This document shows, piece by piece, positions 8,581 through 16,274 of a stretch of 64,000 nucleotides of DNA; positions within the stretch are counted from its first letter, which is position 1, and every line of letters begins with the position of its first letter. The stretch is from assembly GCA_016199985.1 (NCBI GenBank), contig JACQFQ010000002.1, positions 1-64,000 on the forward strand, written 5' to 3'. The DNA comes from Verrucomicrobiota bacterium (GTDB taxonomy: Bacteria; Verrucomicrobiota; Verrucomicrobiia; Limisphaerales; UBA11320). The position numbers and the translations under genes were made by a program. The notes under the pieces were generated by a model. It was not told the DNA's origin, made no database searches, and worked only from the letters and a program-made list of their open reading frames with translations.

Positions 8581-8721
8581 GAATCAAGCATCCGATCCTG
8601 GCCAGGCGGAGACCCATGCTCGGAGGTTTGGTTTACGGCGGGCGAAAGCGGGACGCGATCGATGAGGACGAGGGATTGGGGATGTGAGTCGGCGCCGGGG
8701 CGCTGAATGTTGAAAGGAGGC

Positions 8722-8797
8722 TGGTGGAGCCGACAGGGATCGAACCTGCGACCTTCTCATTGCGAACGAGACGCTCTACCAACTGAGCTACGACCCC
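8722..8797 (-). tRNA. tRNA-Ala (anticodon CGC), CCA encoded
   Basis: On the minus strand a full cloverleaf can be drawn: acceptor GGGGTCG/CGGCTCC, D arm GCTC/GAGC, anticodon arm TCTCG/TGAGA with loop TTCGCAA, and T arm GCAGG/CCTGT with TTCGATC. The anticodon CGC reads GCG (Ala). The acceptor stem carries G3:U70, the alanine identity pair. The discriminator A is followed by an encoded CCA at 8722-8724. Confidence 0.95.
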
Positions 8798-9221
8798 GCG
8801 CCATGCCTTCGAACGCGGCGAAACTAGGCAGAGGAGTATGGAACCGCAAGACAGAATTGTGAAGCGCGACATCCGCGCGATCGATCAGAACTTCGCCTTG
8901 CGGCACGCGCCCCAAATCAACCGCGCAGCCAGCGCGACGAGGAGCACGAGCCACCACCCATCAGGCGCGCGGTGACTTGCGGATTCAGGGTTCAGTGTTG
9001 ACTCGCGGATGATCCGAAGAAGCCGTCGGCAAGAAGTGGAAGTTCGATTCCTACTTCCCGGTGGCATTCAACCGGAAGCTGGGGCAGTGTGCCCGTGATG
9101 CGAACTTTCCCGCCGCTGTTGCGAAACTTTTCCGTTGGGTGGCGACGCGCCATCGGCCGGAAGACGGGAAACCGCCTCCGGACGCCGATTGTTGAGGGGC
9201 TCGAGCAGGGAAGGTGAACCG
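8798..9221. other. Gene-free stretch upstream of tRNA-Ala
   Basis: Apart from the likely tRNA promoter (8821-8849), nothing convincing is seen. A start-less plus frame at about 9013-9195 (GKKWKFDSYFPVAFNRKL) has some protein character and could be a gene remnant. A 60-residue minus frame ending at 8885 has one hydrophobic stretch but no family resemblance. Confidence 0.4.
8821..8849 (-). promoter_or_regulatory. Candidate sigma-70-type promoter of tRNA-Ala
   Basis: Reading the minus strand, TTGCGG (8844-8849) and TAGTTT (8821-8826) are separated by exactly 17 bases. That places a start about 15-20 bases before the tRNA 5' end at 8797. The -10 match is only partial. Confidence 0.4.
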
Positions 9222-9596
9222 ATGAGCCAATGGGATGAATGGATCGCCTGGGCGGAAGCGGTCGTTGCGGAAACCCTCGCCCAACTGCCGGCCCCGCTCC
9301 GCGAGGAGGCGAAGGGTGTGGCGGTATCGTATGAACGCGCTCCCGACGCCGCCTGGGTGGAGGAGGGGATCGAGGCGGACAGCCTTGGGCTTTTCTCCGG
9401 CGCGACGCGTGAGGAGCAACAGTCAGGCGAAGTCCCGCATCCGCCGCAGATCGCGCTCTTCCTCGAGAATCTTTGGAGCGTCTCCGACGGAGATCCGGAT
9501 CTTTTCTGCGAGGAGATCCACATCACATACCTCCACGAGCTCGGCCACTACCTCGGCCTGGACGAGCAGGATCTCATCGATCGAGGATTGGAATGA
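9222..9596 (+). CDS. Small zincin-like metallopeptidase (PF06262/MPN-type minigluzincin)
   Basis: 124 residues, no signal peptide. The motif HELGHYLGLDE near residue 107 is a complete HExxHxxGxxE zinc site. The family domain is normally about 100-130 residues with this motif near the C-terminus, as here. The family is predicted to act as a cytosolic metallopeptidase with unknown substrates. ATG 9222 is chosen because a GGAAGG-like ribosome-binding site lies just upstream and the conserved part begins at once (MSQWDEWIAWAEAVVAETL). The frame extends further upstream, but that part is arginine-rich and non-conserved in look. It stands alone between the tRNA and the DksA-like gene. Confidence 0.85.
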   Translation: MSQWDEWIAWAEAVVAETLAQLPAPLREEAKGVAVSYERAPDAAWVEEGIEADSLGLFSGATREEQQSGEVPHPPQIALFLENLWSVSDGDPDLFCEEIHITYLHELGHYLGLDEQDLIDRGLE

Positions 9597-9961
9597 GGCT
9601 CTGACGGCATGACGCCGCGGTTCCCCTCCGGCCGCGGGGGTTCGCCACGTTGCGATCGCTGGCCTTCGTGATCTTTCCGGGCACGGCTTTATTGAGACGA
9701 TCCCACCGACCCCGGAGCGGGTCGCCGGGGCGCGAGGTTGCCGCTTTTGCACGCTGATTCCGGGTTCTTCCCTCAGGGAAGCCGGGGCGGCGCCGATTGA
9801 CAGGAAGCGGTCCGATGGGGGGCGGCAAAAGTGGCTACACATTTTTGTAGATTATTTGAGTTCGTTTGGTACATTCCCGCACCCTCCGCGGGGCTTTGTT
9901 ACTGGACGTGGGCCCCAAAATACCTGGCGGAGGGCTGGCAAATTCTAAAAAAGATTTAGCT
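9597..9961. other. Leader region of the DksA-like/rpmG/rpsR genes
   Basis: No supported gene. GC-rich until about 9825, then a short AT-richer patch with a small hairpin CTACA...TGTAG (about 9835-9851), which may carry the promoter of the following genes. A TTGACA occurs at 9797-9802 but has no fitting -10 box. No copy of the 7-1-7 palindrome found before znuA is visible here. Confidence 0.45.
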
Positions 9962-10561
9962 GTGACGATCAAAAAGAAGTCTGAGAAGAAGGGCGACACA
10001 GCCCATACGCATAAGAGTAAGGCGGGAAGCGCGACTTCGGCTGCGATTCTCGGCGGCGCAGGCAAGTCCGGGAAAAAGAACGCGCCCGCGCAGCCCAAGC
10101 GAGCCAAGCCCGAGTGGGTGAAGTATCAGGAGAACCTGATGGATCTCCGCGACCGGCTGCTCCATCAGATGACCGGCCTGGCGAAGGAATCCGCCGCGGA
10201 GATGGACAACTACAGCCTCCACATGGCGGATTCCGGCACCGACAATTTTGATCGCGATTTCGCGCTGAGCCTGCTGTCGTCGGACCAGGACGCCATCTAC
10301 GAGATCGAAGAGGCGCTGAAGCGCATCGAGCGCGGCACCTACGGCGTCTGCGAACTGACCGGCAAGTCGATCCCGAAGGCGCGCCTCGAGGCCATCCCCT
10401 GGACGCGCTTCACCGTCGAAGCGCAGGGCCAGCTTGAGAAGGAGGGCGCGTTGCGCTCCCGGAAGCTCGGCAGCCTCCGCACCGTCGACGAAACCTCCGC
10501 CGCCATCGAGATTGATGATGACGAAGAGCCCGAAGAAAAACCCGCGAAAGAGAAGGAATAA
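9962..10561 (+). CDS. TraR/DksA family protein with only one zinc-finger cysteine
   Basis: About 199 residues from GTG 9962; the frame is open back to 9866, so the start is uncertain. The first 50 residues are Lys/Ala-rich and probably disordered. Residues about 60-130 form the long helices of a DksA coiled coil (YQENLMDLRDRLLHQMTGL ... EIEEALKRIERG). The C-terminal finger reads YGVCELTGKSIPKARLEAIPW then FTVEAQ: only the first of the four zinc Cys is kept. DksA proteins bind RNA polymerase and tune rRNA and stress promoters; cysteine-poor forms work without zinc in some bacteria. It is followed six bases later by rpmG and then rpsR, an arrangement that ties it to ribosome synthesis. An acidic tail (DDDEEPEEK) ends the protein. 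Confidence 0.85.
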   Translation: MTIKKKSEKKGDTAHTHKSKAGSATSAAILGGAGKSGKKNAPAQPKRAKPEWVKYQENLMDLRDRLLHQMTGLAKESAAEMDNYSLHMADSGTDNFDRDFALSLLSSDQDAIYEIEEALKRIERGTYGVCELTGKSIPKARLEAIPWTRFTVEAQGQLEKEGALRSRKLGSLRTVDETSAAIEIDDDEEPEEKPAKEKE

Positions 10562-10567
10562 GGATTT

Positions 10568-10735
10568 ATGGCCCGCGAAATAGTCACCATCGAATGCACC
10601 GAAGCGCGCAAGGAAGGGAAGTCCCCCTCGCGCTACACGACGACTCGGAACAAAAAACTTCAAACCGAGAAGATCCAGCTCAAGAAGTATAATCCAGCTT
10701 TGCGGCGGCATACTGTCCACCGCGAGATCAAGTAA
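10568..10735 (+). CDS. rpmG: 50S ribosomal protein L33 (zinc-independent form)
   Basis: 55 residues ([17 protein letters not shown] ... HTVHREIK). The middle [20 protein letters not shown] is the L33 signature. Zinc-binding L33 proteins carry two CxxC pairs; this one has a lone Cys, so it is the C-minus type. It is part of the large ribosomal subunit near the E site. It lies 6 bases after the DksA-like gene and 6 bases before rpsR, so the three are almost surely one transcript ending at the terminator near 11040. Confidence 0.95.
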   Translation: MAREIVTIECTEARKEGKSPSRYTTTRNKKLQTEKIQLKKYNPALRRHTVHREIK

Positions 10736-10741
10736 GCGCCT

Positions 10742-11002
10742 ATGCCTCGCAAAACCAACACCGAGAAGAAAGACCGAGCCGGTCGCGGACGCAGCACCAT
10801 GGAGAAGCGGACGCCGCGTCCCAAGCCCAAGATCGACTTCACCGTCGATGCCCTGGACTTTAAGAACACGACGCTCCTCCGGCAGTTCGTCACCGATCAG
10901 GGCCGCATCCTCCCCCGCAAGTACACGGGACTGCCCGCCCACTATCAGCGAGCCCTGAACCGCGCCATCAAGCGCGCGCGCCAGATGCTCCTGATGCGCT
11001 AG
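10742..11002 (+). CDS. rpsR: 30S ribosomal protein S18 (no cysteines)
   Basis: 86 residues. The core DFKNTTLLRQFVTDQGRILP and the end LPAHYQRALNRAIKRARQM are the S18 signature. The N-terminus is Lys/Arg-rich and slightly extended, and it lacks the cysteine that many S18 proteins have there. It is a small-subunit platform protein that pairs with S6; no S6 gene is adjacent, unlike the common rpsF-ssb-rpsR order. It is last in the DksA-like/rpmG/rpsR transcript and followed by an intrinsic terminator. Confidence 0.97.
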   Translation: MPRKTNTEKKDRAGRGRSTMEKRTPRPKPKIDFTVDALDFKNTTLLRQFVTDQGRILPRKYTGLPAHYQRALNRAIKRARQMLLMR

Positions 11003-11020
11003 ACCGCCCGCTTTGCCTCG

Positions 11021-11045
11021 CCCGCAAATCTCTTGCGGGTTTTTT
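11021..11045 (+). terminator. Intrinsic terminator after rpsR
   Basis: CCCGCAA (11021-11027) and TTGCGGG (11033-11039) form a perfect 7 bp stem with a 5-base loop, followed directly by six T residues (11040-11045). It ends the ribosomal-protein transcript just before the znu regulatory region. Confidence 0.93.
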
Positions 11046-11057
11046 GTGGGCCTCAGA

Positions 11058-11072
11058 TGCAAATGATTTGCA
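11058..11072. promoter_or_regulatory. Putative Zur operator (7-1-7 palindrome)
   Basis: TGCAAATGATTTGCA is a perfect 7-1-7 inverted repeat. It fits the general Fur/Zur box form TGnnAATnATTnnCA. It lies about 70 bases before znuA, in the only promoter-sized gap of a locus that ends with a zur-like gene. Zur with bound zinc would be expected to repress znuA-znuC-znuB-zur here. Confidence 0.8.
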
Positions 11073-11139
11073 AAACCAGTATGCGCCGCGATATTGAGTT
11101 TCAGGGTCGGCCGCCTCGGGTCGGGGTGGGCGGCTTCGT

Positions 11140-12117
11140 ATGAACGAAGGACTGTTGGAAACGAGCGGATGGCGGCCCCGGATGCTGGGGCTGATCGCCT
11201 GCGGTCTCTGCGGCCTCAGCCTTCTGGCGGACCGTGCTACGGGGGCCGCGGGGGAGAAGTTGAAGGTGGTGACGAGCTTCATGCCCCTTTACTGCTTCGC
11301 GTCCCAGGTGGCGGGGGACGACGCCGAGGTGCAGAACCTCCTTCCGGGAAACGTGGGGCCTCATGAGTATCAGCCGACGCGGAGCGACCACGACAAGCTT
11401 CGCGCCGCCGATATTTTCCTGATCAACGGCCTGAAGCTGGAGGACTGGGTGTTGCCCATGACGAAGGGCCGACACGGCCCGAAGCCGCTGAAGGTTGTCG
11501 AGGTTTCTCGAGGGTTGGAGTCCGAACTGATTTACGACATCCCCGGGCTCTCGCTCAACGGCCCCGGCAACCGGACGCAACCCGCCGAGCGAGGCCCTGA
11601 TCCCAATCCTCATATCTGGCTGGATCCGCGGCTGGCAATTCGGATGGTGACGAATGTGCTGGAGGCGTTTCGCGCCGCGGATCCTGTCCACGCCGCGCAT
11701 TACGAAAGGAACGCGGCGGTCTGCGTGGAACGCCTTCGAGCCCTGGACCGCGATTACAGCGAGCGGCTGGCGGGGGTGGCGGCGACGCCGATTGTGACAT
11801 CGCATGACGCCTTTGCTTATCTCGCCCGCCGATACAGCCTGAACGTGCTCGGCGTGATCGAAGTGATTCCGGATGTGGGGCCGAGCCTGAAGTATCAGGG
11901 TCAGCTCAGGCAGCTGATTCAGAGCAGGGGGGTGAAGGCCATCTTCGGCGAGCCGCGGGCTCCTGGGAAGACGGCGTCCCAGCTGGCGGCCGACACAGGC
12001 GTCCGTCTGGCGAGCCTGGATACCCTCGAGACGGCGGACGCCCGAGGGCTTCGGCCTTCGGCGTACGAGGACGCGATGCGGGACAACCTCAAGACGCTTG
12101 TGGAGAATCTCAAGTAG
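11140..12117 (+). CDS. znuA: Zinc ABC transporter substrate-binding protein ZnuA
   Basis: 325 residues with an N-terminal signal segment (MLGLIACGLCGLSLLADRATG), possibly a lipoprotein through GLCG. The family metal ligands are visible: GPHEYQPT (His near 74), NPHIWLDP (His near 158) and SHDAFAYLARRY (His near 222), with an acidic ligand expected in the last third (ASLDTLE). The usual ZnuA His-rich loop between the first two histidines is absent; a Pro/Gly stretch fills that place, as in manganese/zinc A-1 cluster proteins. The linked Zur gene and zinc-type operator favour zinc. It is the first gene of the znuA-znuC-znuB-zur operon, 8 bases before znuC. Confidence 0.93.
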   Translation: MNEGLLETSGWRPRMLGLIACGLCGLSLLADRATGAAGEKLKVVTSFMPLYCFASQVAGDDAEVQNLLPGNVGPHEYQPTRSDHDKLRAADIFLINGLKLEDWVLPMTKGRHGPKPLKVVEVSRGLESELIYDIPGLSLNGPGNRTQPAERGPDPNPHIWLDPRLAIRMVTNVLEAFRAADPVHAAHYERNAAVCVERLRALDRDYSERLAGVAATPIVTSHDAFAYLARRYSLNVLGVIEVIPDVGPSLKYQGQLRQLIQSRGVKAIFGEPRAPGKTASQLAADTGVRLASLDTLETADARGLRPSAYEDAMRDNLKTLVENLK

Positions 12118-12125
12118 CGCATTCG

Positions 12126-12956
12126 ATGGACTGTCCTCTTTGCAAACATCAGCCTGAAGGCCTGCCGCTCGCGGTGGAGGTGAACGATGTCTGGGTGTCG
12201 TTCGGCGAAACATCGGTCCTGCGGGGCGTGAGCCTGCGCATTCCCGTCGGGCAGCTTGTGGCGCTCATCGGGCCCAACGGTTCCGGGAAGACCACCCTGT
12301 TGCGGTGCCTTCTCGGGCTTCAGTTGCCGGATCGCGGCGCGACGCGCCTCCTCGGCTGCGCTTCCCTGGAGGCCGCTCTTCCCCGCGTTGGGTATGTGCC
12401 TCAACGGCTCGCCCTGGATAGCAGCTTCATGCTGACGGTTCGTGAATTCCTCTGCCTGCGCCTGAAGCAGACGCGGCGCTGGTTCTGGATGCGTCGGGCC
12501 GCGATCGACCGCGAGCTGCGGTCGCGATTGCCGGAGTTGGGCGTTCACCTGATTCTCGATCGGCCGCTGTCCGGGCTGAGCGGCGGGCAGCTGCAGCGCG
12601 TGCTCATCGCTTTCAGCCTTCTCGGGGATCCCGAGCTGCTGCTCCTCGACGAGCCCACCGCCGGAGTCGACAGCCCCGGCGAGCAGAGCTTCTACGAGCT
12701 GATCGCGAACATTCATCAAAGGCGAAAGCTGACCGTGGTGCTTGTGTCCCATGATCTGTCGATGGTGGTGAAGCACGCGTCCTGGGTTTACGCGCTCAAT
12801 GGGGTCGTGTGCTGCGAGGGAACGCCTGAGCATGTGATGAACGCGGAATCCTTGAAGGAGGCGTACGGCATTCATGTGTCGCCGTACCATCACCATCACC
12901 ACGGCCACTCGCACGACGTCCCCCATTCCGCAGGATCCGCTCATGGACTGGATTAA
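12126..12956 (+). CDS. znuC: Zinc ABC transporter ATP-binding protein ZnuC with Cys/His-rich ends
   Basis: 276 residues. The ATPase motifs are Walker A GPNGSGKT (about 49), Q-loop VGYVPQRL, signature LSGLSGGQLQR (about 149), Walker B LLLLDEPT (about 173) and H-loop VSHD (about 208). It powers uptake through the ZnuB channel at the inner membrane. Unusual ends: the start carries CPLCKH, a CxxC-H that could bind a metal, and the tail has YHHHHHGHSHDVPH, a likely zinc-binding His tail. These may sense or buffer zinc at the transporter; that is inference. The His tail overlaps the first codons of znuB by 14 bases, so the two are translationally coupled. Confidence 0.95.
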   Translation: MDCPLCKHQPEGLPLAVEVNDVWVSFGETSVLRGVSLRIPVGQLVALIGPNGSGKTTLLRCLLGLQLPDRGATRLLGCASLEAALPRVGYVPQRLALDSSFMLTVREFLCLRLKQTRRWFWMRRAAIDRELRSRLPELGVHLILDRPLSGLSGGQLQRVLIAFSLLGDPELLLLDEPTAGVDSPGEQSFYELIANIHQRRKLTVVLVSHDLSMVVKHASWVYALNGVVCCEGTPEHVMNAESLKEAYGIHVSPYHHHHHGHSHDVPHSAGSAHGLD

Positions 12957-13788
12957 CGACAACCTCTACTTCGCCCGCGCCCTGGCCACCGCGCTGCTGC
13001 TCGCGCCGCTCTGCGCGCTTCTGGGCGTCTTTGTGACCGCGCGGCGGATGTCCTTCTTCAGCGACACCATCGCCCACTCGGCTCTTGCCGGCGTGGCCCT
13101 GGGGTTCTGGTTCGGCTTCAGCGAGCCCACCGTTCCCATGGTCGTGTTCAGCCTCGGCGTCGCGCTGGCGATCCTGTGGCTGAAGGAGACCACCGCGTTG
13201 CTCACCGACACCATCATGGCCCTGCTGCTCTCGGGGTCCGTGGCGCTGGCCTTGCTCATCCGCTCGCAGATGAAAGGATTTCGCGCGCAGTTCGACGCGT
13301 ACCTGTTCGGCGATATCCAGGCGGTGAGCGACGGCGAGATCGCCCTGGCGGCCGTCCTCTGCGCCCTGATCGGAGGCGCGGTGTTCTGGAAGCTCAACTC
13401 GCTCACCCTGCTGGCCGCGCACGAAGACCTGGCGCATGTCGCCGGCGTGCGGGTGTATTGGCTCAACTATCTTTTCGTCGCGGTGTTGACGGTGACTGTT
13501 TCGCTCAGCATCCGGCTGCTGGGGGTGATGTTGGTGACAGCCTTGATCATCATTCCCACCGCGTCCGCCCGCAACATCGCCCGCAGCCTCCGTCAACAGA
13601 TCCTGCTGGCGATCGGACTGGGCGTGGTCAGCGCGATCGGAGGCGTTGTGCTCACGGATCGCTACGATCTTCCGGCCGGGCCCACGATCGTGCTGACGGC
13701 GATCGGGACGTTTTTGATCACATGGATCTGCGCGCAGATGGGCTGGACGAACGGCCGGTCCCCGGCCAGCCGGAGGAGTCGCGCATGA
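12943..13788 (+). CDS. znuB: Zinc ABC transporter permease ZnuB
   Basis: 281 residues, almost entirely hydrophobic, with about eight membrane segments, typical of the ABC-3 permease family (for example ALATALLLAPLCALLGVFV and LGVMLVTALIIIPTASA). FFSDTIAHSALAGVALG is the conserved early segment and is used by the ATPase partner. ATG 12943 is chosen over upstream codons in the frame because the membrane domain starts there (MDWINDNLYFARALATALL); the upstream part is only the read-through of the znuC tail. It overlaps zur by four bases (ATGA). Confidence 0.95.
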   Translation: MDWINDNLYFARALATALLLAPLCALLGVFVTARRMSFFSDTIAHSALAGVALGFWFGFSEPTVPMVVFSLGVALAILWLKETTALLTDTIMALLLSGSVALALLIRSQMKGFRAQFDAYLFGDIQAVSDGEIALAAVLCALIGGAVFWKLNSLTLLAAHEDLAHVAGVRVYWLNYLFVAVLTVTVSLSIRLLGVMLVTALIIIPTASARNIARSLRQQILLAIGLGVVSAIGGVVLTDRYDLPAGPTIVLTAIGTFLITWICAQMGWTNGRSPASRRSRA

Positions 13789-14246
13789 AGCCCCGCGCCT
13801 CGGGATGCTGCCACGCGCATGACGCGGAGTTGCCCGATCTGACCGAGAAGCTGCGGCGCAATTCACGCAAGATCACGGGGCCGCGACAGGCCATCCTCGC
13901 CGCGATGCGCAATCATCCGCGGCCTCTTCTCATCAAGGAGATTCACGGGCTCCTGGGCAAGCGGGACTGCGACCTGGTCACCGTCTATCGCTCGATCGAT
14001 CTGCTGCGGAGGATGGGGATGGTGCGGCGGATCGAGTTTGGGAAAGGGGGATCGCGCTACGAGCTCATCCCGGAGGGAGATTCGGAGCACCATCATCACC
14101 TGGTCTGCGAGGCCTGCGGGCGCGTGCTTCAGATCGACGAGTGCCTTCTGCTCGACGCGGAGCGGATCATCGAGAAGGCCAGCGGGTTTCGCGCCGTGAC
14201 ACATCGGTTGGAGTTTTTCGGGCTGTGCCCCGATTGCCAGGGCTGA
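13785..14246 (+). CDS. zur: Fur-family zinc-uptake regulator Zur
   Basis: 153 residues. The winged helix includes RNSRKITGPRQAILAAM and DLVTVYRSIDLLRRMGMV, where the recognition helix sits. The dimerisation half has HHHHLVCEACG and a closing CPDC, which together form the structural CxxC...CxxC zinc site of the family. An extra CCHAH near the N-terminus could bind metal too. The assignment to Zur over Fur rests on the operon: it overlaps znuB and follows znuA and znuC, with the palindrome at 11058 upstream. It should therefore control its own operon. Confidence 0.9.
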   Translation: MKPRASGCCHAHDAELPDLTEKLRRNSRKITGPRQAILAAMRNHPRPLLIKEIHGLLGKRDCDLVTVYRSIDLLRRMGMVRRIEFGKGGSRYELIPEGDSEHHHHLVCEACGRVLQIDECLLLDAERIIEKASGFRAVTHRLEFFGLCPDCQG

Positions 14247-14367
14247 CGAAGTTCGGGGCGCTGGCTGGGGCAAGCCAGGAAAAGAATGAACCCTTTCACC
14301 CTGGGCCGCGATTAAGGGATGCATGAGCGGCGACGCGAACATCGCGGCCCTGCCACACTCCCTAACT

Positions 14368-15621
14368 ATGAAAGCTCTCTCCTTGAACTCAGCGCTGGTT
14401 CTTCTTCTCTGGATGGTCCTGTCGCCCGCCGGGGGCCGCGCCGCGGACCGATTCCGCACCGACATCAATCCGGCCCTGCTGTACTGGCAGGCCTGGGCCG
14501 AGATCCCCACGCTCTCCGAGCCGGATCAAGGTTACCTGTTCACCAACGAATGGCGCGGTCACAAGCTGGAGCAGAAGTTCGGCGATCTGGTCGGCCGCTA
14601 TGATGTTTCCTTCAAGCTGCTGTATCGCGCCTCGAAGGCCAAGGTCCCGTGCGAATGGGGGTACGATCTGACCGACGGACCCGAGGCCCTTTTGCCTGGA
14701 CTCGCCAAAGCCAAGACCCTGGCGCAGGCGGCGCGGTTGCGGGCGCTCTGGCGTCTCCAAAATGGAACCCAGGACACGGCGGTGGAAGACCTCGTGTCCG
14801 CCTTCGCCCAGGGCCGTCTACTGTCGGAGGATCGCATTCTGATCTCCGCGTTGGTCCAGTACGCGATCGAGAACATTTGCGTGAACACAGTCGCCGAGAA
14901 CTATCACCGCTTCAGCTCGGAGGCTCTTGAGCGCTTGAGGTCCGGGCTTCTCGCCAGCGCTCCACGCGGTTCCACCGCGGCGTGCATTCCGACCGAGAAG
15001 GTCGCCTTTCATGGATGGCTGCTGCGGCGAGTCGAGGACTTCAGGAGGGAGTCGTCCGACGAGAGCCAGGTATTGGGACAAATCCGCGATCTCTTGACGC
15101 GGGTGATGGACTCCCCGGGCGCGACAGATCCCGAAAAGGCGAAGCGTATCCTGAAGGCCGCCGGCGAGACGGTGTCCGGGTTCGTTCGCTACGTGAGCGA
15201 ACTCGGGCCTCTCTACGATGAACTGGAGTCCATCATGGCGTCGCCTGTCGGGGAGTTTGAGTCGCGGATGAAGCCCTTTGAGAAGAAGGTCTCCGGTCAC
15301 CCCAACCTCCTTGTGAAGGAGTTTTTCTCCCCTTTGGCCAACTGCAGACGAAAGGAGCTCTCCGCCGAGATCAAGGTGGCGATGCTTGAGGCGGCGATCG
15401 CCCAGAGGCGAGGCGGCGAGGCGGCGAGGCAGGGGATCTTGGATCCCTTCTCGAAAAAACCGTTCGCGTATCGTCGATTCATGTTTGAAGGCGTGGACCG
15501 GGGGTTCGAGCTCAAATCGGACTACTCCTACGCGGGGTTCAACGGCTTGATGGTTTTTGTTGAGAAGGACGGCCCGGCCTTCCATACAACGGGCGATCAG
15601 GTGGGGAAACGAGTCGAGTAG
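14368..15621 (+). CDS. Secreted protein of unknown function
   Basis: 417 residues from ATG 14368, chosen because a clear signal peptide follows (LNSALVLLLWMVLSPAGGRAAD). The mature part begins DRFRTDINPALLYWQAW and is mostly alpha-helical with repeating Leu/Arg/Glu patterns; there are no membrane segments after the signal. A short beta-like end has FELKSDYSYAGFNGLMV. Two cysteines near 110 and 220 of the mature part might pair. I do not recognise a family; proteins beginning with this 'INPALLYWQAF' type of segment occur in planctomycetes and verrucomicrobia. It ends three bases before the start of the sigma-factor frame, so the two may share a transcript. Confidence 0.8.
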   Translation: MKALSLNSALVLLLWMVLSPAGGRAADRFRTDINPALLYWQAWAEIPTLSEPDQGYLFTNEWRGHKLEQKFGDLVGRYDVSFKLLYRASKAKVPCEWGYDLTDGPEALLPGLAKAKTLAQAARLRALWRLQNGTQDTAVEDLVSAFAQGRLLSEDRILISALVQYAIENICVNTVAENYHRFSSEALERLRSGLLASAPRGSTAACIPTEKVAFHGWLLRRVEDFRRESSDESQVLGQIRDLLTRVMDSPGATDPEKAKRILKAAGETVSGFVRYVSELGPLYDELESIMASPVGEFESRMKPFEKKVSGHPNLLVKEFFSPLANCRRKELSAEIKVAMLEAAIAQRRGGEAARQGILDPFSKKPFAYRRFMFEGVDRGFELKSDYSYAGFNGLMVFVEKDGPAFHTTGDQVGKRVE

Positions 15622-15623
15622 AC

Positions 15624-16274
15624 TTGGCGCGCGAGCATGGTAGTTTCAACCCTGCTGTGGAACTGGCCTTGAACCCCAACCTCATCGCGGAGGCGTCCGT
15701 GCCGGAGACGGACCTGATCCGCCGCGCCCAGCAGGGGGATCCGGAGGCGTTCGATGAGTTGTGTCGACAGCATGGGGATAGGCTGCTCCGCCAGGCGATC
15801 GCTCTCTGCGGCGACGTCTCGGCCGCGGAGGACCTCGTCCAGGAAACACTGGTCTCCGCCTGGAAATCGATCCGGCGTTACAACGGTCGATGCAAGATTT
15901 TCACCTGGCTCTGCAGCATCCTCGCGCATCGCCACGGCGACGCGCTGCGCCGGAGATTCCCGACGCCCTGGTCGATGTTGTTGGGTTTTCGCCGCCAAGC
16001 CGCCGCTGATTATCTCGAACGCCTCGCGGATCCAGGCCCCGTCCCGGCGGCGGCGTTGGAGCAATCCGAGGACTCCCAGCGCGTTTTGCGCGGATTGGCC
16101 CGGCTGCCCCACAAGCAGCGCGTCGTGGTCTACCTGAGGTTTTATGCCGACGAGTCTCTCGAGGGAATCGCCCAAGCCCTCGGTTGCTCCGTGGGCACGG
16201 TGAAGTCGCGCCTGTTTAACGGGCTGGAGCGCTTGAGAAGCGTGTCCCCGCTCAAAGAAACCGATCAGATATGA
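15624..16274 (+). CDS. ECF-type RNA polymerase sigma factor
   Basis: Up to 216 residues if TTG 15624 is the start; a later GTG or TTG is possible because the sigma domain begins at PETDLIRRAQQGD. Region 2 is clear (DEFLCRQ-type helix, then AEDLVQETLVSAWKSIRRY with FTWLCSILAHRH). Region 4 is clear (ARLPHKQRVVVYLRFYADES, then the helix-turn-helix EGIAQALGCSVGTVKSRL). A 40-residue linker joins them. It overlaps the next gene by ATGA, and that gene encodes a zinc-finger-type anti-sigma factor, the usual partner arrangement. The signal it answers is unknown. Confidence 0.93.
   Translation: MAREHGSFNPAVELALNPNLIAEASVPETDLIRRAQQGDPEAFDELCRQHGDRLLRQAIALCGDVSAAEDLVQETLVSAWKSIRRYNGRCKIFTWLCSILAHRHGDALRRRFPTPWSMLLGFRRQAAADYLERLADPGPVPAAALEQSEDSQRVLRGLARLPHKQRVVVYLRFYADESLEGIAQALGCSVGTVKSRLFNGLERLRSVSPLKETDQI

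Noticed and set aside
8885..9067. 60-codon minus-strand frame with one hydrophobic segment
   Set aside because: GTG start, no ribosome-binding site, no family resemblance and no gene context.
9574..9828. 84-codon minus-strand frame
   Set aside because: Arg/Pro-rich, overlaps the end of the metallopeptidase gene antisense and shows no domain.
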